Source: an uncultured Synechococcus sp. (GTDB taxonomy: Bacteria; Cyanobacteriota; Cyanobacteriia; Phormidesmidales; Phormidesmidaceae). From it: DNA of 64,000 nt. Below, in pieces: positions 55,355 to 63,616 of this stretch (position 1 is the first letter of the stretch; each line of letters begins with the position of its first letter). Under the pieces are notes generated by a model. It was not told the origin of the DNA. It was given only the letters and a program-made list of their open reading frames with translations, and searched no databases. A program made the translations under genes and the position numbers. The stretch lies in NCBI GenBank assembly GCA_937911865.1, contig CALDSK010000026.1:1-64000 (forward strand), in the 5' to 3' direction.

Positions 55355-55427
55355 CGCATTTTAGTAAGAGCATCTGTTTGAAAAGCAGGAGGCCATCCAT
55401 TTAAATAGGTTCAAGTCCTACTACCCA
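55355..55427 (+). pseudogene. tRNA-Phe-like fragment (anticodon GAA), degenerate
   Basis: Anticodon arm TCTGT/GCAGG around TTGAAAA gives GAA. A T-arm-like TAGG-TTCAAGT-CCTA and a 3' TACCCAGC end follow. The D stem is poor and no 5' acceptor strand pairs with the 3' end; the expected place is occupied by the repeat element. It is probably a truncated tRNA. Confidence 0.45.
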
Positions 55428-55431
55428 GCCA

Positions 55432-55504
55432 TGCCGAGTGGACGAGTTAGCCAGTCACCTGACGCTGAATCAGGAGATTGCAGGTGACGCGCCTGCCTCG
55501 GCAT
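55432..55504 (+). tRNA. tRNA-like cloverleaf, anticodon CTG (Gln-like), non-canonical loops
   Basis: Perfect stems: acceptor TGCCGAG/CTCGGCA (7), D-arm GAC/GTC, anticodon CCTGA/TCAGG (5), T-arm GCAGG/CCTGC (5). The anticodon loop is CGCTGAA, so position 33 is G instead of U, and the T loop is TGACGCG instead of TTCRANY. It may be a decayed tRNA or a tRNA-like hairpin set; charging is doubtful. Confidence 0.4.
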
Positions 55505-55521
55505 CCGCTTTTTTCGTCTTT

Positions 55522-55593
55522 TCTCTCGTAGTATAGTCGGCAACATCTCACACTTTAACTGTGAAGTTCCAGGTTCGAATCCTGGCGAGAGAT
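55522..55593 (+). tRNA. tRNA with anticodon TTA (candidate ochre suppressor)
   Basis: A good 72-base cloverleaf: acceptor TCTCTCG/CGAGAGA (7 perfect), anticodon stem TCACA/TGTGA (5 perfect) around CTTTAAC, variable AGTT, T-arm CCAGG/CCTGG around the canonical TTCGAAT, discriminator T, no encoded CCA. The D-arm is weak (GTAT/ACAT, one mismatch, one G-T). Position 33 is U and 34-36 are UUA, which would read UAA. Amino-acid identity is unclear. Confidence 0.6.
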
Positions 55594-55710
55594 TTCTCCC
55601 TTTTGACGCGAATGAAATATGTACGGTTGTGCAATTACGCTTTACCGCCACGTGTTGATGTCTAAAAACCCTATCCACTAACTCGCTCAACAAAAAACTG
55701 TTGATCTTGA

Positions 55711-56136
55711 CTAGCCAAGCTTCTCAACTACAAGCTTTGGGTAAGGAACAATAGCACTGATCACATTGATGGCCGTTGCTTCTGTCGAGAGAATGGCATT
55801 GAGGGTGCTGCCTACCGCGGTCAAAGTTGTTGGGACACTCAGTAGCGTATGTCCCTCCTTATTCTTGATCACGATTCGACGAACGTTACCCTGCCGAATC
55901 AGGTCGTTCACTTTGCTCATTAAAGCGTCGCCAGAAATTTTTAGACTCTCTACAACAAAACACTCCTTACGGGCCTGCGAAGCTGTTGAGCTAGCTGTTG
56001 AACTGTCGCCAATGTTTGCGGCTAACCATCGCTGAGCAGCCTGCCTTAACTCTCTACCGTAAGCATCTGTATCCTGAATACCCGTACTGCGAACACCTGC
56101 ATCTTGTACACCTGTACTACGGATATCTATACTCAT
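55711..56136 (-). CDS. DUF4342 domain protein
   Basis: The protein has 141 residues. The C-terminal domain (about 58-135) follows the DUF4342 pattern: ALMSKVNDLIRQGNVRRIVI, KNKEGHTLLSVPTTLTAVG and ending LVVEKLG. The N-terminus contains a duplicated stretch (RSTGVQDAGVRSTGIQDTD) from a 30-bp tandem repeat, so the native start may be downstream. The usual hydrophobic middle is degenerate. Function is unknown. Confidence 0.72.
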   Translation of the reverse strand: MSIDIRSTGVQDAGVRSTGIQDTDAYGRELRQAAQRWLAANIGDSSTASSTASQARKECFVVESLKISGDALMSKVNDLIRQGNVRRIVIKNKEGHTLLSVPTTLTAVGSTLNAILSTEATAINVISAIVPYPKLVVEKLG

Positions 56137-56505
56137 AACTCAGCGGTGCCCCGGGGCCTCAGATTAGCTGTATTGCTCACCATACTATTCATCTATGAGG
56201 AAAGTATGAGGGTCAAGACCCTACACGCCTTAAAATGACACAATCAGCATCCGTAATATCACGGCAAAAACATCCAGCTCTTCGGAATTTAGTATGCTGA
56301 AGTAGCAAAGGCTGTACCATTTCAACAATAGCTCCGTGTTAGCACTTATCAGCATCAAAATCACAGCTACCTAGTGCGCAACTAGTTAATCCCGCCTAGT
56401 CAATCCCGCCTAGTCAATCCCGCACAGTCAATCCCGAAAAGCCCAAACTGTAGAACCCAAAATATAGAGCCCAAAATGTAAAGCCCAAAATACAGAGTCA
56501 AAATA
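56137..56505. other. Intergenic region with two families of short tandem repeats
   Basis: From about 56385 to 56440 AGTCAATCCCGCCT-like units repeat four times, then AGCCCAAAATATAG-like units repeat four times up to the start of the next gene. The 5' part holds no ORF I support. Confidence 0.7.
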
Positions 56506-58074
56506 ATGATTAGCACCCTGAAAACAGAGACGTTGACAGCTACGTCTTCCCAGAAAAAGCAGTGGTCATTTTTGCCAATTATTTTGCTTGTCTCTTTGCT
56601 CCTAAGAGTTTATCAACTAGGGACAGAGAGCGTTTGGATAGACGAGCACTTTAGTATCGTCGATGCCAGAAATTTGGATTTAGGAACCCGGCCACTTTAC
56701 TACTTGCTATTACATGGCTGGATGCAGGTAGGCCAAAACGACAGTTGGCTCAGGGCCCTGTCTATTCCCTTTGGCTTGGGTTGCGTACTTTTAACGTACC
56801 TGTTGGGACGGCGCTTGCTATCGCAGTCGGCGGGCATCGTAGCGGCGATCATGGTAGCGCTATCCCCTTTATTTGTCGGCTACAGCCAACAGATTCGGAT
56901 GTATTCACTCAGTACCTGCTTGGGTCTATGGGGGACACTGCTACTGGTGAAACTATTGCAAACGCAAAAGGGCATTCGGCTGACCAACGTGATTGGCTGG
57001 TTAGTGGCCAGGCTGTTAGCTGTGATGACAACACCACTCAATGTAATGCTGCTGTTGCCCGATGCTGTACTGGTATTGTGGCGGTTTCGTCGAGATCGGC
57101 GCGTCATCGTTTCCTTTGTCATTGCACTGGCATTAGTGGGTGTCATATGGCTGCCGTTTGCTCGGGCTTTGCAAGAAGCGCTTCCCCAATTTTTGGGCGG
57201 CTGGGTAGCCCATCAACCAAAACCTGGCCCCATTAGAATGGCTGCTCTGCTAACTGGGCTAATAGCTTTCTGGCCGACGTCGGATCTATCTTCGCTACGA
57301 GATATCCCGCTCAATATTTCGACCTGGGGCCACAAAGACATCGAATTTGTTTTCTACATGCTCTTTACGATTGTGTTAGTTAGCGTTCTGAGCGTTGGGA
57401 TGTGGAAAATGGTAACCGCTTCTAGGCAGTTTGTGCGCCCAGAACGCTGGTGGCTAATGATGTGGGCCTTTCTACCCACGATTGTGATCGCAGGTGTCTC
57501 ATGGATGAGTGGTTCTATCTGGCGAGAGCGCTATTTGATGTTTGTGGCACCCTACGCCATCTTACTTATTGCAGCAGGCATATGCTACCTGTGGCGACAC
57601 TATCGACGCGGGGCTATTGCCCTTGCCATTCTCTATGGCATCGCTATTGGTGGGGGTCTAGGGCACTACTACACAACGCTATATCACGATGACTGGCGAG
57701 GCATTGCTGCACTCATTGAATCACGTGAGCAGCCGAGTGATGTGATTGGGTTTTATGGTTGGGAATGGGAAGACCCACAGCTAACGGTGCCCCGCTATTA
57801 CGAAGGCGAGGCACCGTTCTATGTGATGAGTAAACAATCGATTCCGCCGCTACCTCAAGAATCCGAAGCCGCAGATCGTTTTATTCAAGATATGCTGCAG
57901 AACCTGCCGCCTACAGAGTCTCAATACTGGCTGGTGTACTACGAGCCATCAAGCTTGAAAAGGCAAAGACTTCGAGAAGCAATTGAACAGCGCTTTGAGG
58001 TGAAAGATCGTCAGGAATTCTACAACTCGGTCAACGCTGAACTTCATGTATATCAGGTAGCGCCCATACGCTAG
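56506..58074 (+). CDS. GT39-like membrane glycosyltransferase
   Basis: The protein has 522 residues with about 10-11 membrane helices. The first luminal loop carries the catalytic-type Asp-Glu in TESVWIDEHFSIVDA, as in GT-C enzymes of the PMT_2/GT39 group. YSQQIRMYSLSTCLGLWG is the second conserved loop. The C-terminal ~110 residues are soluble. It likely uses a polyprenyl-phosphate sugar on the outer face of the membrane. The acceptor is unknown; it is monocistronic. Confidence 0.85.
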   Translation: MISTLKTETLTATSSQKKQWSFLPIILLVSLLLRVYQLGTESVWIDEHFSIVDARNLDLGTRPLYYLLLHGWMQVGQNDSWLRALSIPFGLGCVLLTYLLGRRLLSQSAGIVAAIMVALSPLFVGYSQQIRMYSLSTCLGLWGTLLLVKLLQTQKGIRLTNVIGWLVARLLAVMTTPLNVMLLLPDAVLVLWRFRRDRRVIVSFVIALALVGVIWLPFARALQEALPQFLGGWVAHQPKPGPIRMAALLTGLIAFWPTSDLSSLRDIPLNISTWGHKDIEFVFYMLFTIVLVSVLSVGMWKMVTASRQFVRPERWWLMMWAFLPTIVIAGVSWMSGSIWRERYLMFVAPYAILLIAAGICYLWRHYRRGAIALAILYGIAIGGGLGHYYTTLYHDDWRGIAALIESREQPSDVIGFYGWEWEDPQLTVPRYYEGEAPFYVMSKQSIPPLPQESEAADRFIQDMLQNLPPTESQYWLVYYEPSSLKRQRLREAIEQRFEVKDRQEFYNSVNAELHVYQVAPIR

Positions 58075-58925
58075 AGAGAGCACAGAGCCACTAGTCATGT
58101 CGTAGAACGGCTCAACCACCAGTTGAAGCTGATTGGGCGCTGGTCACGGCTTCAGAAACTGCGAGCGCTTTTGGCTGCGATGTCTCATTGGTTGGCGCTT
58201 GCCTCTCGACGCTACGTAATTAATCTTGGAGAGCCAAACATCAGCACAGGTCAGCCAGTTTAGCTCTTTGCACAAGCCAGTTCTTTGAAGGGGTTAATTC
58301 CTGTATTTTTGCATTCGCATGAGCTAATAAAAAGAGATTGCTGAGACGACGCTGAGTAAGCAATCAGAAAAGATGAATAGGCTCTCTTTAAATATTAATA
58401 ATAAAAGACAGAAAGCATTAATTACTATCAGTATCTAATGGCTATCTCAGGTTAGAGCTTTGCTGTATACGGTCTACAAGATCCCTGCAAAGCATAGCTT
58501 TAAGAGGCATAATCCCTGCTGAAAGTCTAATGATTCAGCAGAAATAATTCAATCTCAATCCTGATCAAGCCAGAACTTATTATTCAATTCTAAGCCAACA
58601 TTCAGATTGGATTTGGGCCATTTCACTATAGTAATTACTACCAACAAAGCTTCTGCAAGCTATGAATTTGAAACGAGCTTTTTGGCTCGACGTTTAAGCA
58701 TAGACAGCAGAAATAAGCTTATGCAATCGGTGGCTGCGATCGCACATCCCCTAGCGAGATTCAGCAGCCCACACTACAGGTAAAACCTACTATGAACCCC
58801 CAAAAAATAGATTCAGCAGCGTGCAATGTGCTGCTGACAGCCTGTGGTGCCTTGCACTTGTACCCGTGGCAGCCTCAGCGCCGCTGTCGGCCACTCATCG
58901 CTATGGGGAGGCCTGACGACCCACC
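58075..58925. other. 851-base stretch without a supported gene
   Basis: The first ~190 bases stay open in the reading frame of the preceding gene beyond its stop and encode RLNHQLKLIGRWSRLQKLRA-type sequence, perhaps a gene remnant. At 58521-58546 CTGCTGAA/TTCAGCAG forms an 8-bp stem. The remainder is AT-richer, with nothing recognisable; it should hold the promoter of the CHASE2 gene. Confidence 0.5.
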
Positions 58926-60791
58926 ATGCTAAGAAGACTTATCAAAACTCTCTTTTACCAGCGTCAAACAACCTGGGAGATGATTATTCCTGGTGCGTTA
59001 ATGATTGGACTTGTCTGCATGCTCAAGTTTAGCAGCCTGCTACAAACCCAAGAATGGCGAGTACTCGACGCCTACTCTCGCCGCTGCCCTCAGCAGAACA
59101 GAACCCGGCGTGTCACCCTAGTTACGGTAGATGAGAGTGACTATCAAACGACAGGCTTTCCGATCTCAGGAGACATCTTAGCTCAGGCCTTAACCAACCT
59201 ACAGACCTATCACCCTCGCGTTATCGGTCTAGATATCTTTAGAGATCTGCCCCAAGGGCAAGGACAGGAGATGCTGAAGAAGGTACTAGCAACAACGCCC
59301 AATGTCATTGCGGCAGAAGTCGCACTGAGCGCGGAGCACACTATGAATGTAGAAGCACCGGCTGGGATTCCACCAGAGCAGGTAGGATTTGCCGATAGCA
59401 TTATAGATGCCGATGGCAAAATCCGGCGAATTGTTCTTACTGCAACAGATCAAGCGGGCAATACCAAACGCTCACTGGCGCTGCTGCTAGCAGAACAATA
59501 TCTAGAGAAAGAGAATATTTCTATGGATGAGGCAATCTTTCCTGTCTTTTCGCCGAATACGGGCGGCTATGTTCGAGCGGACGTAGAAGGGACACAGATG
59601 CTGATGAACTTCTGTATGCTGCAAACGCCCTACGAGACCATTAGTCTAAAGGAAGTATTGCAAAATAATGTAGATGCGAAGAAAATACGCGATCGCATTG
59701 TTCTCATCGGCAAAACAGTTGCCCAAGCCAAAGACAGTTTCATCACCTCAGCAGTTGAGAAAACTCTATATTCTCAAAGGATCTCTGATCGCACCTATCC
59801 CACCAAAATCATCTACGGCGTTGAGATTCATAGTCACGCGACTGAACAGATTATTGATTCTGCGCTGGGTATGAGGTGTGCTTTAGAAACCTGGCCAGAA
59901 CTCGGAGAGTATCTATGGATTGTTCTATGGGGCGCAGCTGGTATCAGTATTAGCGTACGGCTACAGTCGCCCTGGAAAAGCGTTTGCCTACTGATTGCGA
60001 TTACTTTCTTAATCGCGCTCATAGGCTACGGCCTGCTTACACAAAGCATCTGGATTCCTGTATTTCCAGCGGTCTTGGCCCTGTGTAGCGCCGGACTCAT
60101 TACGGCCTTCTTCGATCGAGATATGCGCTTTGAACTCAACCAAAGACGTCTCACCATTGAGCGGACTTACGAAGCCGTCCACAATGGTCCCCTACAGAGG
60201 CTAGCCGATATCACACGCAGTATTAGAACAGCGCCACACGGCACAAAGAGTCAAAACGAACAGATTCTCAATCAGCTTGTGCAACTAAACAATGACATGC
60301 GCAGCATTTTTGAACGAATGCAAATAGATACCCTCTCACGCAGCCATAGCCTATATTTAAGCGATCGCACTTTTCTAAATCTGCGAGACTCTCTTAGCGC
60401 TCTACTCTATCAGGTCTATGAGCATACCCTCTCTCAGCAGCTGCCAGGCTTTGCAAACATCCAGACCTTCGTTACGCCTGTCTTCGAAATCTTTGAATCC
60501 AGAAATTTCAGCCTCGAAGAAAAAAGAGGGCTGTGTTTATTTCTGCAAGAGGCGTTGCTAAACGCAGGGAAATATGCAACAAATGCAACTCGCCTAGATG
60601 TGATTTGCACAGTAGAGGGTGCGGTTTATCGACTACAGATTATCGACGATGGTGCAGGGTTCAAGCACAACAGAGAGAATCGTCAAGGGACTCGTCAGGC
60701 ACTTGCGATCGCAAAAAAGCTGAAGGGTCAATTTCAGCGAGTCTCTCGCCCAGAAATCGGCACTCGCTGCGAGCTTACCTGGACCAAATAA
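58926..60791 (+). CDS. CHASE2-domain sensor histidine kinase (NarL-partner type)
   Basis: The protein has 621 residues. One N-terminal membrane helix (MIIPGALMIGLVCMLKF), an extracytoplasmic CHASE2 domain (about 40-330), three membrane helices (about 335-405), a HisKA_3-like helix with the likely phosphoacceptor in YEAVHNGPLQRLADI, and a HATPase domain (about 530-620) with EALLNAGKYATNATRL and DDGAGF. It is cytoplasmic-membrane bound. A NarL-type response regulator follows after 132 bases, so they are a likely two-component pair. The signal is unknown. Confidence 0.88.
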   Translation: MLRRLIKTLFYQRQTTWEMIIPGALMIGLVCMLKFSSLLQTQEWRVLDAYSRRCPQQNRTRRVTLVTVDESDYQTTGFPISGDILAQALTNLQTYHPRVIGLDIFRDLPQGQGQEMLKKVLATTPNVIAAEVALSAEHTMNVEAPAGIPPEQVGFADSIIDADGKIRRIVLTATDQAGNTKRSLALLLAEQYLEKENISMDEAIFPVFSPNTGGYVRADVEGTQMLMNFCMLQTPYETISLKEVLQNNVDAKKIRDRIVLIGKTVAQAKDSFITSAVEKTLYSQRISDRTYPTKIIYGVEIHSHATEQIIDSALGMRCALETWPELGEYLWIVLWGAAGISISVRLQSPWKSVCLLIAITFLIALIGYGLLTQSIWIPVFPAVLALCSAGLITAFFDRDMRFELNQRRLTIERTYEAVHNGPLQRLADITRSIRTAPHGTKSQNEQILNQLVQLNNDMRSIFERMQIDTLSRSHSLYLSDRTFLNLRDSLSALLYQVYEHTLSQQLPGFANIQTFVTPVFEIFESRNFSLEEKRGLCLFLQEALLNAGKYATNATRLDVICTVEGAVYRLQIIDDGAGFKHNRENRQGTRQALAIAKKLKGQFQRVSRPEIGTRCELTWTK

Positions 60792-60923
60792 GCTGCCAAC
60801 CAGCACTAAATCAGGCCGCATAGCCATGTAGACTCTTATTCAACTCGACTCAATTTCAACTCAACTCAATACCGACTCATTCCAATCTAGATTCAATATC
60901 TTTCGTAAAAGTCTCTCATTCAT

Positions 60924-61595
60924 ATGTCACAGTCAGCATTACGAGATACCCCTCATCAGTTTTTGATAGTTGATGACCACGAGGCTATTTTGGCAGGCAT
61001 CACGCCTGGGCTACAACAGCGCTACCCCCAAGCAGACATCATCACCGCACAGGACGCTCAAACAGCAAAATCTAGACTCTCGCAGCAGATGCCTACGTTT
61101 GTTGTACTCGATTTGATTTTGCCAGAAAGCAAGCAATCGCCAGCAACGGCGCAAACAGGTATTCAGCTATTACAACAGATTATGAACAGTCCAGCAGCGC
61201 CTCATCTGATGGCCCTAAGCGTTGATATCAGGCCGCTGATTCAAATTAAAGCCGACATCAACGCGTACCGTAGTGGCTTTGTCGCCATGAATAAAGCCGA
61301 ACCGTTAAAGGAGATTGTTGACACGGTTGACATTGCGCTTAGAGGCTCAATTTACCTCCCTCCCGAGGTTAGGTCTAGACCCGAGTTTGACCAGAGATGG
61401 CTACAGGTGCTGACGCTAAAGTATCAAGAAGGGCTCTCAGATCGGGCGATCGCTCAGGCAATGGGAATCAGCGATCGCACCGTTCGCAACTACTGGTCAC
61501 GCATTCAAGACGCGCTTAATATATACGACGACAATCAAAAAGATCTGCGTATCCAAATCCAGCAGGCGGCTAAAAGGGTCGGCCTCATTCCTTAA
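60924..61595 (+). CDS. NarL/LuxR-type response regulator
   Basis: The protein has 223 residues. The receiver has LIVDDHEAILAG and the phosphoacceptor Asp in FVVLDLILPES; the Lys that normally follows strand 5 corresponds to MNKAEPLKEI. The C-terminal HTH is LTLKYQEGLSDRAIAQAMGI then SDRTVRNYWSRIQ, a LuxR-like fold with a sigma-70 region 4-like helix. It is placed right after the CHASE2 kinase, so it is its likely partner. Confidence 0.88.
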   Translation: MSQSALRDTPHQFLIVDDHEAILAGITPGLQQRYPQADIITAQDAQTAKSRLSQQMPTFVVLDLILPESKQSPATAQTGIQLLQQIMNSPAAPHLMALSVDIRPLIQIKADINAYRSGFVAMNKAEPLKEIVDTVDIALRGSIYLPPEVRSRPEFDQRWLQVLTLKYQEGLSDRAIAQAMGISDRTVRNYWSRIQDALNIYDDNQKDLRIQIQQAAKRVGLIP

Positions 61596-62031
61596 TGTGT
61601 CAATTCGTCAGAGGTGATAGCTTTAGTAAAAAAATCTTAAGATTCAAGTACAAACTTTCCTAGAAAGCTATCAATTGCTGTCATCACAACGGCGAAAAAT
61701 CAAGGTATAGCAAAGATAGGAGGACTTTACGCAGATAAGTTCGACGCTGTTACATAAAATAGCAATCTATCGGCGCTTTCCAAAATCGGAAAGCCGTTTA
61801 CCTCTATTCTAAGTGTTTTTTTCTAGCCTCTAAGGCAAAATGTGAAGCAGTAAAAGTTCCTTCCTAAGTTGATTTACCTTTTCTACCAAGGGAAATTAGC
61901 CAGTTCTGGTTCGTATACTGCTCACTTAAACCTAGCGCACTTAAATCTAGCCACATAGACAACGATCTGTTCACCTAAACCTGCTCACCTAAACCTGCTC
62001 ACTCAGACCTTGTTCACTCAGGTAAAGAAGA
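61596..62031. other. Intergenic region with CTGCTCACCTAAAC tandem repeats
   Basis: From about 61915 to 62022 variants of a CTGCTCACCTAAAC unit repeat at least six times, directly before the start codon of the next gene. The earlier part has no supported feature. Confidence 0.7.
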
Positions 62032-62796
62032 ATGCTTTTGGATGTACGCGCAAGCTCAAGCACGTCACGCACACAGACACTTCAGCGGTCTCACTATCAC
62101 AAACTCAAGCATGTCATGATTATTGCTGACGAACCAGAGCTTGCCGAATCCCTACAGATAGATCTGCATAGCGAAGGCTATCAGGTCAGCGTTATTAACG
62201 ATGGGCTTAGGGGACTATTAGCAGCCAAACGAGTTGCAACAGATCTAGTCATTGTAGGGTGGTCTCCACCGCGACTGTCAGGGTTAGAAGTCTGCCGCAG
62301 GCTAAGAACCGGACAAAATGACGAGCCAATTATTTTACTCACGCAAAAAGACAGTCCAGCCGAGAGAATTGCCGGACTTGAAGCGGGTGCCAACGACTGT
62401 ATTTCCATTCCCTTCAACCCGGAAGAGTTTGTCGCTAGAATTCAGGCGAACTTATCACGATTCACGCCCGCCGACCATCAATCTGCGATTGTTCGATGCG
62501 CCGACATTCAGCTCAATCGTAAAACCCGAGAAGTCTTTCGGGGCGATCGCTTTATTCGCTTAACGGCGAAAGAATTCGATCTGTTGGAGTATTTAATGAG
62601 TCACTACTTTCAGGTACTCACCCGCGCCCAAATATTAGAGAATGTTTGGGGATACGAATATGCAGGCGGATCTAATATTATTGAAGTGTATATCCGCTAC
62701 CTGCGCCGAAAGCTACAGGGGGAAGAAAAGCAGCAAAGGCTAATCCACACGGTTCGTAGCGTGGGCTATATTTTCAGAGAAGATGAGGTGGCTTGA
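62032..62796 (+). CDS. OmpR-type response regulator with atypical receiver
   Basis: The protein has 254 residues. The receiver (about 27-140) lacks key residues: the phosphoacceptor strand reads DLVIVGWSPPRLSG with Gly in the Asp position, the conserved Lys is Ile (NDCISIPFNPEE), and one of the first acidic pair is Ala (IIADEPEL). The winged-helix domain (about 150-250) is intact: FIRLTAKEFDLLEYLMSH, then SNIIEVYIRYLRRKL and HTVRSVGYIFRE. It probably binds DNA without phosphorylation, as proposed for some cyanobacterial regulators such as NblR. No kinase is adjacent. The N-terminal ~25 residues are poorly conserved. Confidence 0.85.
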   Translation: MLLDVRASSSTSRTQTLQRSHYHKLKHVMIIADEPELAESLQIDLHSEGYQVSVINDGLRGLLAAKRVATDLVIVGWSPPRLSGLEVCRRLRTGQNDEPIILLTQKDSPAERIAGLEAGANDCISIPFNPEEFVARIQANLSRFTPADHQSAIVRCADIQLNRKTREVFRGDRFIRLTAKEFDLLEYLMSHYFQVLTRAQILENVWGYEYAGGSNIIEVYIRYLRRKLQGEEKQQRLIHTVRSVGYIFREDEVA

Positions 62797-62927
62797 GCGC
62801 AGCAACCAAAGTCTCAAGCTCGGGATCAAACTTGATCAAACGTGTAAGTAACTTGGCGGCTCTTTTCCAATGAACTACCAAGTTGCTATAGCTTTGTTGC
62901 GACAGCTTTTCATGTCTTGCCTACTAC

Positions 62928-63030
62928 ACGACGAAAGGCTACAGCCCATTATCAGCGATGCCCATTATCAGCGATGCAAAGTGCATAGCAATGCACGAAT
63001 ACATCCGCGCATTGCTATATCTATACTGAT
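62928..63030 (-). repeat. Structured repeat region, possible diverged relative of the two-hairpin element
   Basis: Contains an exact 16-bp tandem duplication CCCATTATCAGCGATG (62945-62960, 62961-62976), a GTGCAT/ATGCAC hairpin (62981-62996) and ATAGCAATGC/GCATTGCTAT arms (62985-62994, 63009-63018). Its complement shares GGCTGTAGCCTTTC with copy A. Confidence 0.4.
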
Positions 63031-63051
63031 ATCTAGCTGATCGCAGCCTTT

Positions 63052-63231
63052 CTATTTAGTCTGGTTGTCTAGATGCTCTAGGCGAGTTTCTTGAACATTT
63101 TCAACACTCTTCGTCTGGTTATCCAAATGCTCTATGCGACGCTCATGTACGTTTTTGCCGCCAGCGACTTCATTTAGCTGATCTTCAGAAAGCTGTTCAT
63201 CTTGCTGAACGGACTTGTTTTCTTCTGCCAT
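63052..63231 (-). CDS. Double-glycine leader peptide with duplicated core
   Basis: The start is the ATG at 63231 with ribosome site AAGGTG 7 bases upstream; an upstream frame start would sit inside that site. The 59 residues begin MAEENKSVQQDEQ, then a leader LSEDQLNEVAGG of the C39-recognised double-glycine type (L-x-x-D/E-x-L-x-x-V-x-GG). The core after GG is KNVHERRIEHLDNQTK and NVQETRLEHLDNQTK, two near-identical 15-residue units, acidic/basic, with no Cys. It is divergent from a cyclic-nucleotide-binding gene. It is a likely secreted peptide; its bioactivity is unknown. Confidence 0.78.
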   Translation of the reverse strand: MAEENKSVQQDEQLSEDQLNEVAGGKNVHERRIEHLDNQTKSVENVQETRLEHLDNQTK

Positions 63232-63616
63232 GGTTAACACCTTAAAATTTCAGAAAAACGGTTTAGCTGGAAAAATCTTGACTCATTGCAAAAAGCACGT
63301 GAGCTAAATCAATCCAAAATCAACAATCCTAGAACTGTTGCATGTTAAAAGGCCATGACTTGCGATCGCAGAATTATCTGTGCTCGCAACGTTTATTAGC
63401 CTCATTTACAGAGCCTACAAGCCGTTTATGAGAAGAGAATGAATAAGCTGTGAGAACTTAACATACTTCTCAATTAATTTAATTAATTAATTAGCAATTA
63501 ACCCAATGTGTTCTAGTAGCTGCTACAGTTCTTCTAATTCTATAGTTTGTTTATTAGCCAGGCCGAATACACAGCCACCGAATATATCGCCGCCGAATAC
63601 ACAGCCGAGGTCGCGC
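63232..63616. other. AT-rich spacer between divergent genes
   Basis: Should hold the promoters of the leader peptide gene and the cyclic-nucleotide-binding gene. An AATTAATTAATT low-complexity run lies at 63473-63500, and CGCCGAATACACAGCC-like words repeat at 63570-63607. No ORF. Confidence 0.5.

Noticed and set aside
58075..58263. In-frame open stretch directly after the GT39-like gene stop, encoding a basic, Leu-rich sequence, possibly a read-through extension or a transposase remnant.
   Set aside because: The preceding protein has a normal family end and I could not match the stretch to a named transposase; the frame coincidence may be chance.
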